DNA from: CAZERD01 sp964515405
Lineage (GTDB): Bacteria; Campylobacterota_A; Desulfurellia; Desulfurellales; CAZERD01
DNA: 64,000 bases
Direction of reading: 5' to 3'
NCBI GenBank assembly: GCA_964515405.1
Contig: CAZERD010000001.1
Span: 1-64,000, forward strand
The position numbers and the translations under genes were made by a program. This document shows, one piece after another, positions 33,557 to 42,209 of the stretch. Position 1 is the stretch's first letter; each line of letters begins with the position of its first letter. The notes beneath the pieces are model-generated. The model made no database searches, was not told the origin of the DNA, and saw only the letters and a program-made list of their open reading frames with translations.

Positions 33557-34319
33557 GGATCTTGCTCACCTTCTCGAAGAGGAATATTGCTACGAACGAA
33601 ACAGCGATAAGTACAAGTCCGCTGGCTATTGCCATACCTATGTTTCCGTAGGATATGTTTAGGTACAGGGCTATTGGTAGGGTCTCGGTTTTCATGTATG
33701 TGCCTCCTGCGAGTATTAACACGGAGCCAAACGCTCCTATAGAGCGCGCAAATGCTATTATCATGGCTCCTATTAATCCCCTTGAGGAAAGGGGGAGGGA
33801 AATCTTTAAAAATGTTTCAAATCCAGAATAGCCTAAGCTTCTTGATACGAATTCAAATCTGGGGTTGATGTAATCAAATGTGGCTTTAACGAGCTGTATA
33901 GCATAGGGTAGAGCTGTGAAGAATTCGGCTGTTATAACACCTAGCTTTGTGAATACGAAATTTATCCCGATGGAAGCGAACAGTTTCCCAAGGACGGTGT
34001 TTCCAAACAGGAGCAGGAGGCAGAGTCCAAGAAGGAGTTCTGGAAAGGCAAGGGGGAGGTCTATAATGGACTGTAGTATGTCTCTTCCGAAGAAAGGAAA
34101 ACGGGATAGGCTGTACCCTATTGGGATGCTTACGAGCATTGTTATTGCTGTAGCTATAATGGATGTTGTGATAGAAAGGCGTAGAGAGAATAGCATTTCT
34201 CTACCTGTGAGGTCTGTTAGTAGTTCGTGCCAGTTGGCTACGAAAAAAAGCGAGCCTATAGCAAAGAGCAGAATAACCATGATGGTTATAGATATTAGGA
34301 TGAATATTCTTCTGAACAT
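33543..34319 (-). CDS. modB: Molybdate/tungstate-type ABC transporter permease (ModB/WtpB-like)
   Basis: This 258-residue permease has about six membrane spans. SIPIGYSLSRFPFFGRDILQ, DLPLAFPELLLGLCLLLLFG and ISLPLSSRGLIGAMIIAFARSIGAFG are characteristic of ModB/WtpB. The ATG at 34319 is the natural start, but the 25 bases before it contain no purine-rich ribosome-binding site. It may be translated by reinitiation after the leader peptide at 34326-34403, whose stop is nine bases before this ATG and in the same frame. No ModA/WtpA binding protein lies in the window. Confidence 0.85.
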   Translation of the reverse strand: MFRRIFILISITIMVILLFAIGSLFFVANWHELLTDLTGREMLFSLRLSITTSIIATAITMLVSIPIGYSLSRFPFFGRDILQSIIDLPLAFPELLLGLCLLLLFGNTVLGKLFASIGINFVFTKLGVITAEFFTALPYAIQLVKATFDYINPRFEFVSRSLGYSGFETFLKISLPLSSRGLIGAMIIAFARSIGAFGSVLILAGGTYMKTETLPIALYLNISYGNIGMAIASGLVLIAVSFVAIFLFEKVSKIHGLS

Positions 34320-34325
34320 GGGTGT

Positions 34326-34403
34326 TTAGGGGAAAGTTTTTTTTCTTTGTACTGAGATTTGGATTGGAGTTTTTTTGGTGATGAGAACGAAGCAGATCCC
34401 CAT
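34326..34403 (-). CDS. Short leader reading frame (25 codons) upstream of modB
   Basis: An ATG at 34403 has AGGGAGG five bases upstream (34409-34415), the best ribosome-binding site in the region. It opens a 25-codon frame, MGICFVLITKK onward, ending in TAA at 34326-34328. It is in frame with modB, whose ATG follows two codons after the stop. The promoter at 34431-34459 would start about 20 bases before it. No homology is recognised. It could be a real leader peptide used for translational coupling, or the remnant of an extended modB broken by a stop. Confidence 0.45.
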   Translation of the reverse strand: MGICFVLITKKTPIQISVQRKKTFP

Positions 34404-34406
34404 CTG
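34393..34406 (-). promoter_or_regulatory. Small hairpin over the leader-peptide start codon
   Basis: On the minus strand CAGAT-GGGG-ATCTG forms a perfect 5-bp stem that includes the AT of the leader ATG. It could modulate initiation, but a 5-bp stem may be chance. Confidence 0.25.
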
Positions 34407-34430
34407 AGCCTCCCTCACTATTTCTAGTTG

Positions 34431-34459
34431 AATATATCGCACTTTGGTAATATTGTCAA
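34431..34459 (-). promoter_or_regulatory. Promoter of the modB-modC-type genes
   Basis: TTGACA (34454-34459, minus) and TATATT (34431-34436) are 17 bases apart. CGATATAT at the -10 box resembles half of a ModE-type site, but no matching half is seen. Confidence 0.75.
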
Positions 34460-34531
34460 TAAAGCAAAAAGGTAAGTTCTGCTAACTATACTTGTATTGT
34501 AATGTGTGTAACCCCTTGGTTGGCTTTTCCT

Positions 34532-34993
34532 TTACCGATACACAAGGTTCTTTTTTATTTCGCTTAAGGCCTCCTGAGGGGAGGTTACGTAGACTGTTCC
34601 TTCGAGTCTCCAATTACATTTTAGACAGACTACATCTTTTCCCAGGTTCAGGGCAAATGAAATTTCGTTTAGCGTTCCATACCTACCTTCAATAGCTACT
34701 ATGTGGTCTGCTGAGTTTACTATAATGTAATTTCTTGCAAATCCCATACCTGTGCTTATTGGTATTTTTATATATGGGTTTGCTTCTGACTTTGAGTCGG
34801 AAGGCAGTATCCCTACAGTGAGTCCATCATGTTCGTAGGCTCCCTTGCTGGCTGCTTCCATTATTCCTCCTCTTCCGCCGCATATTAGGATATAGCCTTC
34901 CTGTGCTATTAGTTTTCCCATCTCATAGGCTATTGTTTTCCCCCTCTCTGAGGGAATCTCTGACCCTATAACTGCTATCATAGGCTGATTCAT
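34532..34993 (-). CDS. TIGR00725/LOG-like Rossmann-fold protein
   Basis: This 153-residue cytosolic protein resembles the TIGR00725 group of the SLOG/lysine-decarboxylase-like superfamily. It has an N-terminal nucleotide-binding strand IAVIGSEIPSE, then CGGRGGIMEAASKGA and the EGRYGTLNEI segment that stands in for the LOG phosphoribohydrolase PGGxGTxxE motif. Relatives cleave or bind nucleotides, but the function of this subgroup is unknown. It lies one base after uvrA in the replication/repair operon. Confidence 0.8.
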   Translation of the reverse strand: MNQPMIAVIGSEIPSERGKTIAYEMGKLIAQEGYILICGGRGGIMEAASKGAYEHDGLTVGILPSDSKSEANPYIKIPISTGMGFARNYIIVNSADHIVAIEGRYGTLNEISFALNLGKDVVCLKCNWRLEGTVYVTSPQEALSEIKKNLVYR

Positions 34994-34994
34994 G

Positions 34995-37799
34995 TTAACC
35001 TCCGAGGATCCTTCTCAGGTATTTTGTTGTGTGGGTGTTAAAGGAGTTGACTATTTCTCTAGGAGAACCGAAGGCAACTACTTCTCCACCCATGTCACCA
35101 CTCTCTGGGCCGAGGTCTATTATGTAGTCTGCAGATTTAATGATGTCAAGATTATGTTCTATTATGATAACGCTATTGCCTTTTTCTACGAGGCGGTTTA
35201 GCACCTTGATTAACTTTTTGATGTCGTCCATATGAAGGCCTATTGATGGTTCATCGAGTATGTATATGGTTTTGCCGGTGGGCGGCTGTATGAGGTGCTT
35301 TGCTATTTTCACCCTCTGGGCCTCTCCGCCGGATAGGGTGGTCGCGCTCTGGCCAAGTTTCAGGTAGCCTAGTCCGACCTCTCTTAAGGTGTTCAGTTTG
35401 GAAGCTACCCTTGGTATATCGCGGAAAAATTCGTAGGCTTGGCTAATTGTCATTTCAAGGACATCGTATATACTTTTCCCATTGTATTTGATTGAAAGTG
35501 TTTGGTCGTTGTATCTTTTCCCCTTGCATAGGTCGCATTTTACATAGATATCAGGTAGAAATTGCATCTCTATCTTTATTAAACCTTCTCCTTTACACTT
35601 TTCACATCTTCCCCCTTTAACGTTGAAGCTGAATCTTGATGGAGTAAATCCTCTTGCTTTTGCATCCTGTGTCTTTGCGAACAGTTCTCTCATGTCTGTG
35701 AACACCCCGGTATAGGTAGCAGGATTACTTCGGGGAGTTCTTCCTATGGGTGTTTGGTCTATCTTTATGATTTTGTCTATTAGATGGAGATGGTTTATTC
35801 CGTCGCATCTGTCAGAAGGTGGGGTTTTCCCGTGAAGTACGGCTTCTATGTACTCATAAAAGCAGTCCAGAATAAGGCTTGATTTTCCTGATCCTGAAAC
35901 GCCGGTCACACATACGAAGCATTCGGTTGGTATCTTTACGTTTATATTTTTGAGGTTATGAACTTTTGCTCCCTTTATCAGTAGAAAGTTTTGGGGTTTT
36001 CTATAGTGCTGTGGGGGTTCTATGGCGAGTTTTTTTGATAGGTAGAGTCCAGTGAGCGAACGGGGGTTATTTTCTATTTCTTCAGGAGTTCCTGTGGCTG
36101 TTATTTTACCACCCTCCCTGCCGGCCCCTGGGCCCATGTCTATGATGTGATCGGCTGCCCTTATAATCATTTCGTCGTGTTCTACAACTATTACGGTGTT
36201 ATCTTTGTCTCTGAGATTTTTTAGGGTCTGTATGAGTACGTCTGTGTCCTTTGGGTGTAGACCTATGGATGGTTCGTCCATTACATAGGTTATGCCTTCC
36301 AATCTACTACCTACCTGGGTTGCTAGTCTTATTCTTTGGGATTCGCCTCCTGATAGGGTGGAGGCTCCCCTGTTTAGGGTCAGATATCCGAGGCCAGCGT
36401 CTATAAGAAACCTCAGCCGAGTTTTTATTTCTTTGAGCAGTCTTGAGGCTATGTTCAGCCTGAACTCATCTAGGGTTTCCTCCAGCTTTTTGAAGAAGAT
36501 GTACGAATCGGATATGGATAGATTTGCTACCTCCATGATGTTTTTGTTCAGGAGCTTTACAGAAAGGCTTTCTCTGTTTAGTCTCATGCCGTTGCATGCA
36601 GGACAAGGTATGTTGTTCATCAGGTTTAGTATATCGTTTCTGACATTTGGGGATTCTGTCTCTGAGAATTGTTTTGATATGAGTTTTATTACACCTTCCC
36701 ATCTTATTTTGGTTTTTCCCATCATGGGATACTTTAGTTCTATCTCTTCCGTATATCCGTGAAGTATTATATCTTGGTGTCTCTTAGGGAGTTTGTTAAA
36801 AGGTGTGTATATGTCTATGCCTAATCCCAATGCTACTCGGAATAGGAGTTGTTGATAATACTTATGTCTGAGTTTGTTCCATATGGTTATTGCTCCTTCC
36901 CTTAGGGACAGATTTGGGTTGGGTATAAGTTTCTTTACATCAAGTTGGTGTTTTACACCGATTCCGAAACACTCTTCACATGCTCCAAGTGGGGAGTTGA
37001 ATGAAAAGCTCTGTGGGGTTATAGGTTTGTAACTTATTCCGCAATACGGACATGCGAAGTGTTCGGAAAATATTTCTTCTTCGTTGCTATCTATGTCTTT
37101 TACATATACTACGCCTGAGCCAAGCTTTAGTGCTAATTCCACGGATTCTGAGATGCGCTGCTTGGACTTGTTTGACACTTTCAATCTATCAACCACGAGA
37201 AAGATATTGTGCTTCTTGTTGCGGTCTAATTCTATATCTTCGTCCAGAAATTTCATCTGATTGTCTACAATTACCCTGAGGAACCCCTCTTTGGCAAGCT
37301 TCTCAAACTCGTTTTTGAATGTTCCCTTTCTGTTCAGGGCTACAGGTGCAAGTATTAGGATTCTTCTACCGGGGTTCTGAATTAGCGTGTTTATTATTGT
37401 TTCAGGGGTTTGCTTTGTTATTCTTCTGCCACAAGAATAACAGAATGCTTCTCCTGTATGAGCGTAGAGCAGCCTCATATAATCATATATCTCTGTAACT
37501 GTTCCAACTGTGGAACGTGGGTTATTTGATATTGGCTTTTGATCAATGCTGATAGTTGGTGATAGACCTTTTATTTCATCAACATTTGGTTTGTCTATTT
37601 TATCTAGAAATTGCCTTGCATAAGCACTCAATGATTGGATGTAGTTTCTTTGTCCTTCAGCGTGTAATATATCAAAGGCAAGTGTAGATTTACCTGAGCC
37701 AGATGGCCCCGTGATTACCGTGAGGCTTGATTTTGGTATCCTAACATCTATGTTTTTTAGGTTGTGTTCTCTTGCTCCTTTTACTTCTATGTATTTCAT
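34995..37799 (-). CDS. uvrA: Excinuclease ABC subunit A
   Basis: UvrA is the damage-recognition ATPase of nucleotide excision repair. The 934 residues carry two ABC modules. Walker A copies are GPSGSGKSTLAF near the start and GVSGSGKSSL in the second half; signatures are STLSGGESQRIRLATQ and TTLSGGEAQRVKIAKHL. Zinc-binding cysteine pairs include CYSCGRR, CPACNGM and CEKCKGEG with CDLCKGKR. The start overlaps dnaB by four bases. The length is normal and nothing is broken. Confidence 0.97.
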   Translation of the reverse strand: MKYIEVKGAREHNLKNIDVRIPKSSLTVITGPSGSGKSTLAFDILHAEGQRNYIQSLSAYARQFLDKIDKPNVDEIKGLSPTISIDQKPISNNPRSTVGTVTEIYDYMRLLYAHTGEAFCYSCGRRITKQTPETIINTLIQNPGRRILILAPVALNRKGTFKNEFEKLAKEGFLRVIVDNQMKFLDEDIELDRNKKHNIFLVVDRLKVSNKSKQRISESVELALKLGSGVVYVKDIDSNEEEIFSEHFACPYCGISYKPITPQSFSFNSPLGACEECFGIGVKHQLDVKKLIPNPNLSLREGAITIWNKLRHKYYQQLLFRVALGLGIDIYTPFNKLPKRHQDIILHGYTEEIELKYPMMGKTKIRWEGVIKLISKQFSETESPNVRNDILNLMNNIPCPACNGMRLNRESLSVKLLNKNIMEVANLSISDSYIFFKKLEETLDEFRLNIASRLLKEIKTRLRFLIDAGLGYLTLNRGASTLSGGESQRIRLATQVGSRLEGITYVMDEPSIGLHPKDTDVLIQTLKNLRDKDNTVIVVEHDEMIIRAADHIIDMGPGAGREGGKITATGTPEEIENNPRSLTGLYLSKKLAIEPPQHYRKPQNFLLIKGAKVHNLKNINVKIPTECFVCVTGVSGSGKSSLILDCFYEYIEAVLHGKTPPSDRCDGINHLHLIDKIIKIDQTPIGRTPRSNPATYTGVFTDMRELFAKTQDAKARGFTPSRFSFNVKGGRCEKCKGEGLIKIEMQFLPDIYVKCDLCKGKRYNDQTLSIKYNGKSIYDVLEMTISQAYEFFRDIPRVASKLNTLREVGLGYLKLGQSATTLSGGEAQRVKIAKHLIQPPTGKTIYILDEPSIGLHMDDIKKLIKVLNRLVEKGNSVIIIEHNLDIIKSADYIIDLGPESGDMGGEVVAFGSPREIVNSFNTHTTKYLRRILGG

Positions 37800-39142
37800 G
37801 TAGTGGTGGTGTAAACGAAGTCGGGTTTTACCATGTCTTTGAATGTGGTAGTTTCCTTTTGGAACACGAGTTTTACTGTACCCATTGGGCCATTTCTTTG
37901 TTTACCGATAATTATTTCGGCTATGTTTTTGTTTTCTTCCTTGTTCTTATGGTATACTTCATCTCTGTATATAAACATAATCAGGTCAGCATCTTGTTCG
38001 ATGGCCCCAGAGTCTCTTAGATCTGCCATAACAGGTCTTTTGTCTTCCCTGAGTTCTACTCCCCTATTTAGCTGTGATAGTGCTACTATTGGGATGTCCA
38101 TCTCTTTTGCTAATATTTTTAGTGCCCTGGATATTTCTGATAACTCTTGGGTTCTGTTCTTTGTGGTGTTGCCTTGGATCAGTTGGAGGTAGTCTATAAT
38201 AGCCATATCTATTTCCTTCTCAAGCTTCATTTTCCTGAGCCTTGTTCTTATGTCTGTGACCGTTGACAGGGAGGAATCATCTATGTATATCCTTGTTCTT
38301 TTAAGCTTGTCCAAGGCTTTGATTAGAGAGTCCCATTCGGTATTTCTTATGAACCCAGTTCTTATTTTGGAGAATTCTATACCTGATACGGATGAGAGCA
38401 TTCTGAGTATGAGTTGTCTTGATGTCATTTCCAGGCTGAATATTCCAGTACTTATCCCGTGCTGCAATGAGGCATTTAGGGCTATGTTAATGGCTAAAGA
38501 AGTTTTACCCATGCTTGGTCTGCCGGCTATTATTATAAGATCTCCTCTTTGGAACCCGCTGGTTTTTTCATCAAGATCTGCGAATCCAGTTGGTATGCCT
38601 GTTAGCACACTATCCCTTTTTCTTAAAGCCTCCAAATAGTTCAATGTCTCATCCAGCATGGATTCCACTGAGGTATAACCGGTGGATTTTCTGCTAGATA
38701 TGTCAAAGATACTTTTCTCAGCGAAGTCTATGATTATGTCTATGTCTTCTGGTTCCTCGTATGCTATCTCTGCTATTTCGTTGGCTGTGTGGATCAGTTC
38801 TCTCAACACAGCTTTCTTATGTATAATTTCAGCATAGTATCGGGCATTGCCTGGGGCTGGTAGGTGTTCAAATAGGGATGTTAGATAGCTTAGTCCACCG
38901 ACTTTTTCAAGTTCGCCTTTTTCCTTTAAAGTTTCGGTAACTATGACAAAGTCGAACGGAAACCCTTTCGCATGAAGGTGTTTTAAAACCTCAAAGATGA
39001 TAGAGTGTCTTTCATCGTAAAAGTCCCCAGAATCAATAATTTCAAGCACGTCAAGTATTTTTGAACTGTCGAGCACAAGAGAGCATAGCAAGGCTCTCTC
39101 TGCCTCAATCGATTGGGGAAAGGATCTTTTAACGTCACTCAT
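37796..39142 (-). CDS. dnaB: Replicative DNA helicase
   Basis: DnaB is the hexameric helicase that unwinds DNA at the replication fork. The 448-residue protein has the N-terminal primase-interaction domain (PQSIEAERALLCSLVLD start) and a RecA-fold ATPase domain with Walker A GRPSMGKTSLA and Walker B in DMAIIDYLQLI. No intein is present. It overlaps uvrA by four bases and rplI by eight. The order rpsF-ssb-rpsR-rplI-dnaB is a common bacterial arrangement. Confidence 0.97.
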   Translation of the reverse strand: MSDVKRSFPQSIEAERALLCSLVLDSSKILDVLEIIDSGDFYDERHSIIFEVLKHLHAKGFPFDFVIVTETLKEKGELEKVGGLSYLTSLFEHLPAPGNARYYAEIIHKKAVLRELIHTANEIAEIAYEEPEDIDIIIDFAEKSIFDISSRKSTGYTSVESMLDETLNYLEALRKRDSVLTGIPTGFADLDEKTSGFQRGDLIIIAGRPSMGKTSLAINIALNASLQHGISTGIFSLEMTSRQLILRMLSSVSGIEFSKIRTGFIRNTEWDSLIKALDKLKRTRIYIDDSSLSTVTDIRTRLRKMKLEKEIDMAIIDYLQLIQGNTTKNRTQELSEISRALKILAKEMDIPIVALSQLNRGVELREDKRPVMADLRDSGAIEQDADLIMFIYRDEVYHKNKEENKNIAEIIIGKQRNGPMGTVKLVFQKETTTFKDMVKPDFVYTTTT

Positions 39143-39581
39143 CCACGGGAATGACCTTCAACTTTACGATGGCTTTTATATCTCTAAAGATGGCCACGGG
39201 TATTTCATATTCCCCGATACTTTTTATCGTCTCCGTTTTTATCTGTTTTCTATTGATGTTTATACCCTTTTCTTTGAGAGCTTCTGAAATTTCACTGGCT
39301 GTTACTGAGCCAAACAATCTGCCCTTTTCTCCGGTCTTTGCTTTTATTTCTATTCTCACGCCATTCAGTTTTTCTCTGAGGGATTCAGCTTCCTTCAATT
39401 TCCTTTCGATTTTTCTGGCTATCGCTTTCTGTTTATCTTCTATGAGCTTCATATTTTTTTTGGTCGCAGGGAGAACCTTGCCTCTGGGTATGAGGTAGTT
39501 CCTAGCATATCCATCCTTTACCTCTTTGACAGCTCCAGCGTACCCTAGCTTTTCTATATCTTCAAGCAGTATAACCTTCAT
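39135..39581 (-). CDS. rplI: 50S ribosomal protein L9
   Basis: L9 binds 23S rRNA at the base of the L1 stalk. The 148-residue protein has the characteristic start MKVILLEDIEKLGYAG and KDGYARNYLIPRGK, a long connecting helix rich in lysine and glutamate, and the C-terminal domain. It lies three bases after rpsR and overlaps dnaB by eight. Confidence 0.97.
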   Translation of the reverse strand: MKVILLEDIEKLGYAGAVKEVKDGYARNYLIPRGKVLPATKKNMKLIEDKQKAIARKIERKLKEAESLREKLNGVRIEIKAKTGEKGRLFGSVTASEISEALKEKGININRKQIKTETIKSIGEYEIPVAIFRDIKAIVKLKVIPVDE

Positions 39582-39584
39582 ATC

Positions 39585-39839
39585 TTACCCCTTAAGCTTC
39601 CTGCTTACGGTGAAAGGTATTAGAGCCATATACCTTGCCCGTTTAATGGCTTTCGTCAGTTGTCTTTGGTGTCTTGCGCATGTTGCTGTCATTTTTCTGC
39701 CCATAATCTTATATCTTTCTGTGGTGTATTTTAGCAGGGTGTCAACGTCTTTGTAGTCTATTTCTTCCACGTTGTTGACGCAGAAATTACACACCTTCTT
39801 TTTAGGATATCTGTACATTCTCTTTTTGCCGTTGTTCAC
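39585..39839 (-). CDS. rpsR: 30S ribosomal protein S18 (zinc-type)
   Basis: S18 is an 84-residue basic protein of the 30S platform that binds S6. C17-x2-C20 with C54 and H57 suggests a zinc-binding (C+) form. The GTG at 39839 is preceded by GGAGGAGG five bases upstream, so it is preferred over the ATG seven codons in. It lies 15 bases after ssb. S6, its partner, is encoded first in the same operon. Confidence 0.95.
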   Translation of the reverse strand: MNNGKKRMYRYPKKKVCNFCVNNVEEIDYKDVDTLLKYTTERYKIMGRKMTATCARHQRQLTKAIKRARYMALIPFTVSRKLKG

Positions 39840-39854
39840 CTTATCCTCCTCCGT

Positions 39855-40247
39855 TTAGAATGGTATATCTTCATCTTCGAGACCAGCTTCACTTGTGGTT
39901 TCCTGATCCCTATCCTTAGGACTTAGAAACTGAAAGGAATTCATTATTATTTCGTGTTTAGCTCTCTTATTTCCAGATGAGTCTTCCCATGTTCTATACC
40001 TTAACCTGCCGTCCACAAATACGTTGGACCCCTTTTTAAGGTAGTTTGCCACTGTTTCTGCCTGCTTGCCGAAAGCCACTATGTCTATAAATAACACTTC
40101 GGTTCTGAGTTGGTTGTTTTCATCCTTCCCAATCACTGTGTTAACTGCCAGTGTAAAGTTGCATATACCCAGTCCTGAGGGTGTGAACCTTATCTCTGGA
40201 TCTTTCGTTAGATTGCCTGCCAAGAGCACTTTATTCAGGTTGGCCAT
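39855..40247 (-). CDS. ssb: Single-stranded DNA-binding protein
   Basis: SSB coats single-stranded DNA in replication and repair. The 130 residues contain an OB fold (NKVLLAGNLTKDPEIRFTPSG, FVDGRLRYRTWED) and the acidic C-terminal tail D-E-D-I-P-F used to recruit partners. The linker between them is unusually short. It overlaps rpsF by 17 bases. Confidence 0.96.
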   Translation of the reverse strand: MANLNKVLLAGNLTKDPEIRFTPSGLGICNFTLAVNTVIGKDENNQLRTEVLFIDIVAFGKQAETVANYLKKGSNVFVDGRLRYRTWEDSSGNKRAKHEIIMNSFQFLSPKDRDQETTSEAGLEDEDIPF

Positions 40248-40581
40248 TTGGATCCTCTAGCTTTGACTCTTTGGGTTTATATTGTTCTATGTCCTTCTTG
40301 AGCATATGTACTGTCATGTGTCTTAATACGGGGTCTTTTATCCTGAAACGATTTTCCAGCAATTTTGGTGCGGACGGTTTGGCCCTGTAGTGCATTAGTA
40401 CGTAGTATGCCTGTTTGAATTTCTTTATGGGATATGCAAGGTTCTTTTTTCCCCACAGTTCGCTTTTGAGAACTTCAGCTCCCTCAGACTTGAGATACTC
40501 TTCAAATTCTGACATGAGAGACTTTAACTCTTCCTCATTGAGGGTTGGTTCAACAACATACAGTGTTTCGTAGTAGTTCAT
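40231..40581 (-). CDS. rpsF: 30S ribosomal protein S6
   Basis: S6 is a 116-residue 30S platform protein that forms a dimer with S18. MNYYETLYVVEPTLNEEEL at the start and KNLAYPIKKFKQAYYVLMHYRA in the middle are typical. The start is preceded by AAAGGAGGTT and a leader hairpin at 40604-40627. It heads the rpsF-ssb-rpsR-rplI-dnaB-uvrA operon. Confidence 0.96.
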   Translation of the reverse strand: MNYYETLYVVEPTLNEEELKSLMSEFEEYLKSEGAEVLKSELWGKKNLAYPIKKFKQAYYVLMHYRAKPSAPKLLENRFRIKDPVLRHMTVHMLKKDIEQYKPKESKLEDPNGQPE

Positions 40582-40590
40582 CTAACCTCC

Positions 40591-40627
40591 TTTCGGGCTT
40601 CTGGCTTCCACCTTCAAAGATGGAAGC
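40591..40627 (-). promoter_or_regulatory. Leader hairpin of rpsF, candidate S6:S18 autoregulatory site
   Basis: On the minus strand GCTTCCA (40627-40621) pairs with TGGAAGC (40610-40604) around a partly self-complementary loop. The CCGAAA at 40596-40591 just before the ribosome-binding site resembles the CCG element of the known S6:S18-binding leader. No T-run follows, so this is not a terminator of trpB2. The assignment is tentative. Confidence 0.45.
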
Positions 40628-40645
40628 AAGGATTATCTGCTGGAT

Positions 40646-40672
40646 ATTATACAAAAGGTCCTCCAAAATCAA
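40646..40672 (-). promoter_or_regulatory. Promoter of the rpsF operon
   Basis: A perfect TATAAT (40646-40651, minus) follows TTGATT (40667-40672) at 15 bases, a short spacing. The -35 box overlaps the end of trpB2. Confidence 0.55.
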
Positions 40673-42033
40673 GGCTTCCATTGGTTTTCTATATCTGGCA
40701 GATAGTTAAGAGCTTCCTTGACGCCCTCCTCTGGATATTCGTAGTTTTCCATATCTCCTGAGAGGAATGCATCATATGCTGCCATGTCAAAGTGGCCATG
40801 TCCTGAGAAGTTGAACAGGATCACCTTTTCCCTTTGTTCTTCTTTGGCTTTTAGCGCTTCATCTATGGCACCTTTTATGGCATGGCATGTTTCAGGGGCT
40901 GGTATTATACCCTCGGTTTTTGCGAATAGAACGCCTGCTTTGAAAACTTCAGTTTGCTTGTATGCAACAGCATCCAGTAGTCCATCCTTGCGGAGTTGAC
41001 TGAGTATTGGTGCATCTCCGTGGTATCTTAGCCCTCCTGCATGTATGCTTGGGGGCATGAACCTGTGACCCAATGTATACATAAGCAGTAGCGGAGTCAT
41101 TTTGGCTACGTCTGCAAAATCGTAGTGGAATATTCCCTTTGTAAGCGTTGGACAGCTTGCTGGTTCAACGGCAACTATTTTTACGTTTTTCCCGTGTATT
41201 TTATCTCTCATGAAGGGTAGGCTTATGCCGCCCAGGTTGCTCCCCCCTCCGCATGGTGCAAGTACTACATCTGGGTAATCCCCCACCGCTTTCAGCTGTT
41301 TTTTGGCCTCCAATCCTATAACTGTTTGGTGCATGAGGACGTGGTTGAGCACACTGCCTAATGCGTAGTTTGTATTTTCATGGGTCACAGCGTCCTCTAT
41401 GGCTTCGCTTATAGCAAGACCTAAGCTGCCAGGGTTGTCTGGGTTTTCCTTGAGTGCTTGTTTTCCTATCCGGGTTTTGTCGCTTGGGGAAGCGAACACC
41501 TCGGCTCCCCACAGGCGCATCATTGATTTTCTGAATGGTTTTTGGTTGTAGCTCACTTTAACCATGTACACTCTTATCTTTAAACCCAACAGGCTACCAG
41601 CAAGCGCCAGGGCACTACCCCATTGTCCTGCACCTGTCTCTGTGGTTAATGTTTTGGCTCCTTCCTTTTTGTTGTAGTATGCTTGAGCTACCGCTGTATT
41701 TGGCTTGTGACTCCCGGCTGGTGATACAGATTCATTCTTGTAATATATCCTTGCGGGTGTACCGAGAGCTTTTTCCAAGTTGTAGGCTCTGACAAGAGGC
41801 GTTGGCCTCCACAAGGAGTATATTTCTCTAACCCTGTCGGGAATAGGGATTTCACTTTGGTTGCTTGTTTCTTGTTCTATAATGGATTTTGGGAATATTC
41901 TTAGATCATTCGGTGTTAGTGGTTTCTGGGTTTGGGGATTAAGTGGAGGGCTAAGAGGAGTAGGCATATCAGGTAGTATATTGTACCAGTATTTTGGCAA
42001 ATCCTCTTCGTTTAACAGGATTTTCTTGGACAT
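40669..42033 (-). CDS. trpB2: Tryptophan synthase beta chain, TrpB2 type
   Basis: TrpB2 joins indole and serine into tryptophan using PLP. The PLP lysine is in [12 protein letters not shown] and the phosphate-binding glycine loop is CGGGSNLGG. The extended N-terminus and [22 protein letters not shown] are TrpB2 features; the standard TrpB1 interface with TrpA is lacking. The 454-residue start at ATG 42033 is chosen because AAGGAG lies close upstream and [18 protein letters not shown] matches the usual TrpB2 beginning; the frame is open 16 codons further. No other trp genes are present, so it may salvage indole. Confidence 0.92.
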   Translation of the reverse strand: MSKKILLNEEDLPKYWYNILPDMPTPLSPPLNPQTQKPLTPNDLRIFPKSIIEQETSNQSEIPIPDRVREIYSLWRPTPLVRAYNLEKALGTPARIYYKNESVSPAGSHKPNTAVAQAYYNKKEGAKTLTTETGAGQWGSALALAGSLLGLKIRVYMVKVSYNQKPFRKSMMRLWGAEVFASPSDKTRIGKQALKENPDNPGSLGLAISEAIEDAVTHENTNYALGSVLNHVLMHQTVIGLEAKKQLKAVGDYPDVVLAPCGGGSNLGGISLPFMRDKIHGKNVKIVAVEPASCPTLTKGIFHYDFADVAKMTPLLLMYTLGHRFMPPSIHAGGLRYHGDAPILSQLRKDGLLDAVAYKQTEVFKAGVLFAKTEGIIPAPETCHAIKGAIDEALKAKEEQREKVILFNFSGHGHFDMAAYDAFLSGDMENYEYPEEGVKEALNYLPDIENQWKP

Positions 42034-42065
42034 AATACACTCCTTCTCGATGTTCTCAGTTTCCC

Positions 42066-42094
42066 ATCCTATCACATACATGGGAGGATTACAA
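42066..42094 (-). promoter_or_regulatory. Probable promoter of trpB2
   Basis: TTGTAA (42089-42094, minus) and TAGGAT (42066-42071) are 17 bases apart, each four of six to consensus. The leader would be about 25 bases. Confidence 0.45.
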
Positions 42095-42133
42095 GATCGC
42101 TTTAGTGGTTTTTCGGGTGCAAGAGTGAGGGGG

Positions 42134-42161
42134 TTGACAGCCCTGCTTGTTGAGATATAAT
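42134..42161 (+). promoter_or_regulatory. Strong promoter of the TRAP transporter operon
   Basis: A perfect TTGACA (42134-42139) and a perfect TATAAT (42156-42161) are 16 bases apart. GGGGAGG follows before the ATG at 42210. Confidence 0.8.
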
Positions 42162-42209
42162 AAAGGTATTAATTAAGTGGTTAAATGAATCCAATGGGGA
42201 GGTGTTGTC

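Noticed and set aside
34460..34531. tRNA or small RNA gene between the LOG-like gene and the modB promoter
   Set aside because: No cloverleaf or strong stem is visible; only a weak AACC/GGTT stem without a T-run occurs near 34511-34522.
40604..40627. Hairpin after trpB2 as a terminator
   Set aside because: It is not followed by a T-run and lies after the rpsF promoter, so a leader role fits better.
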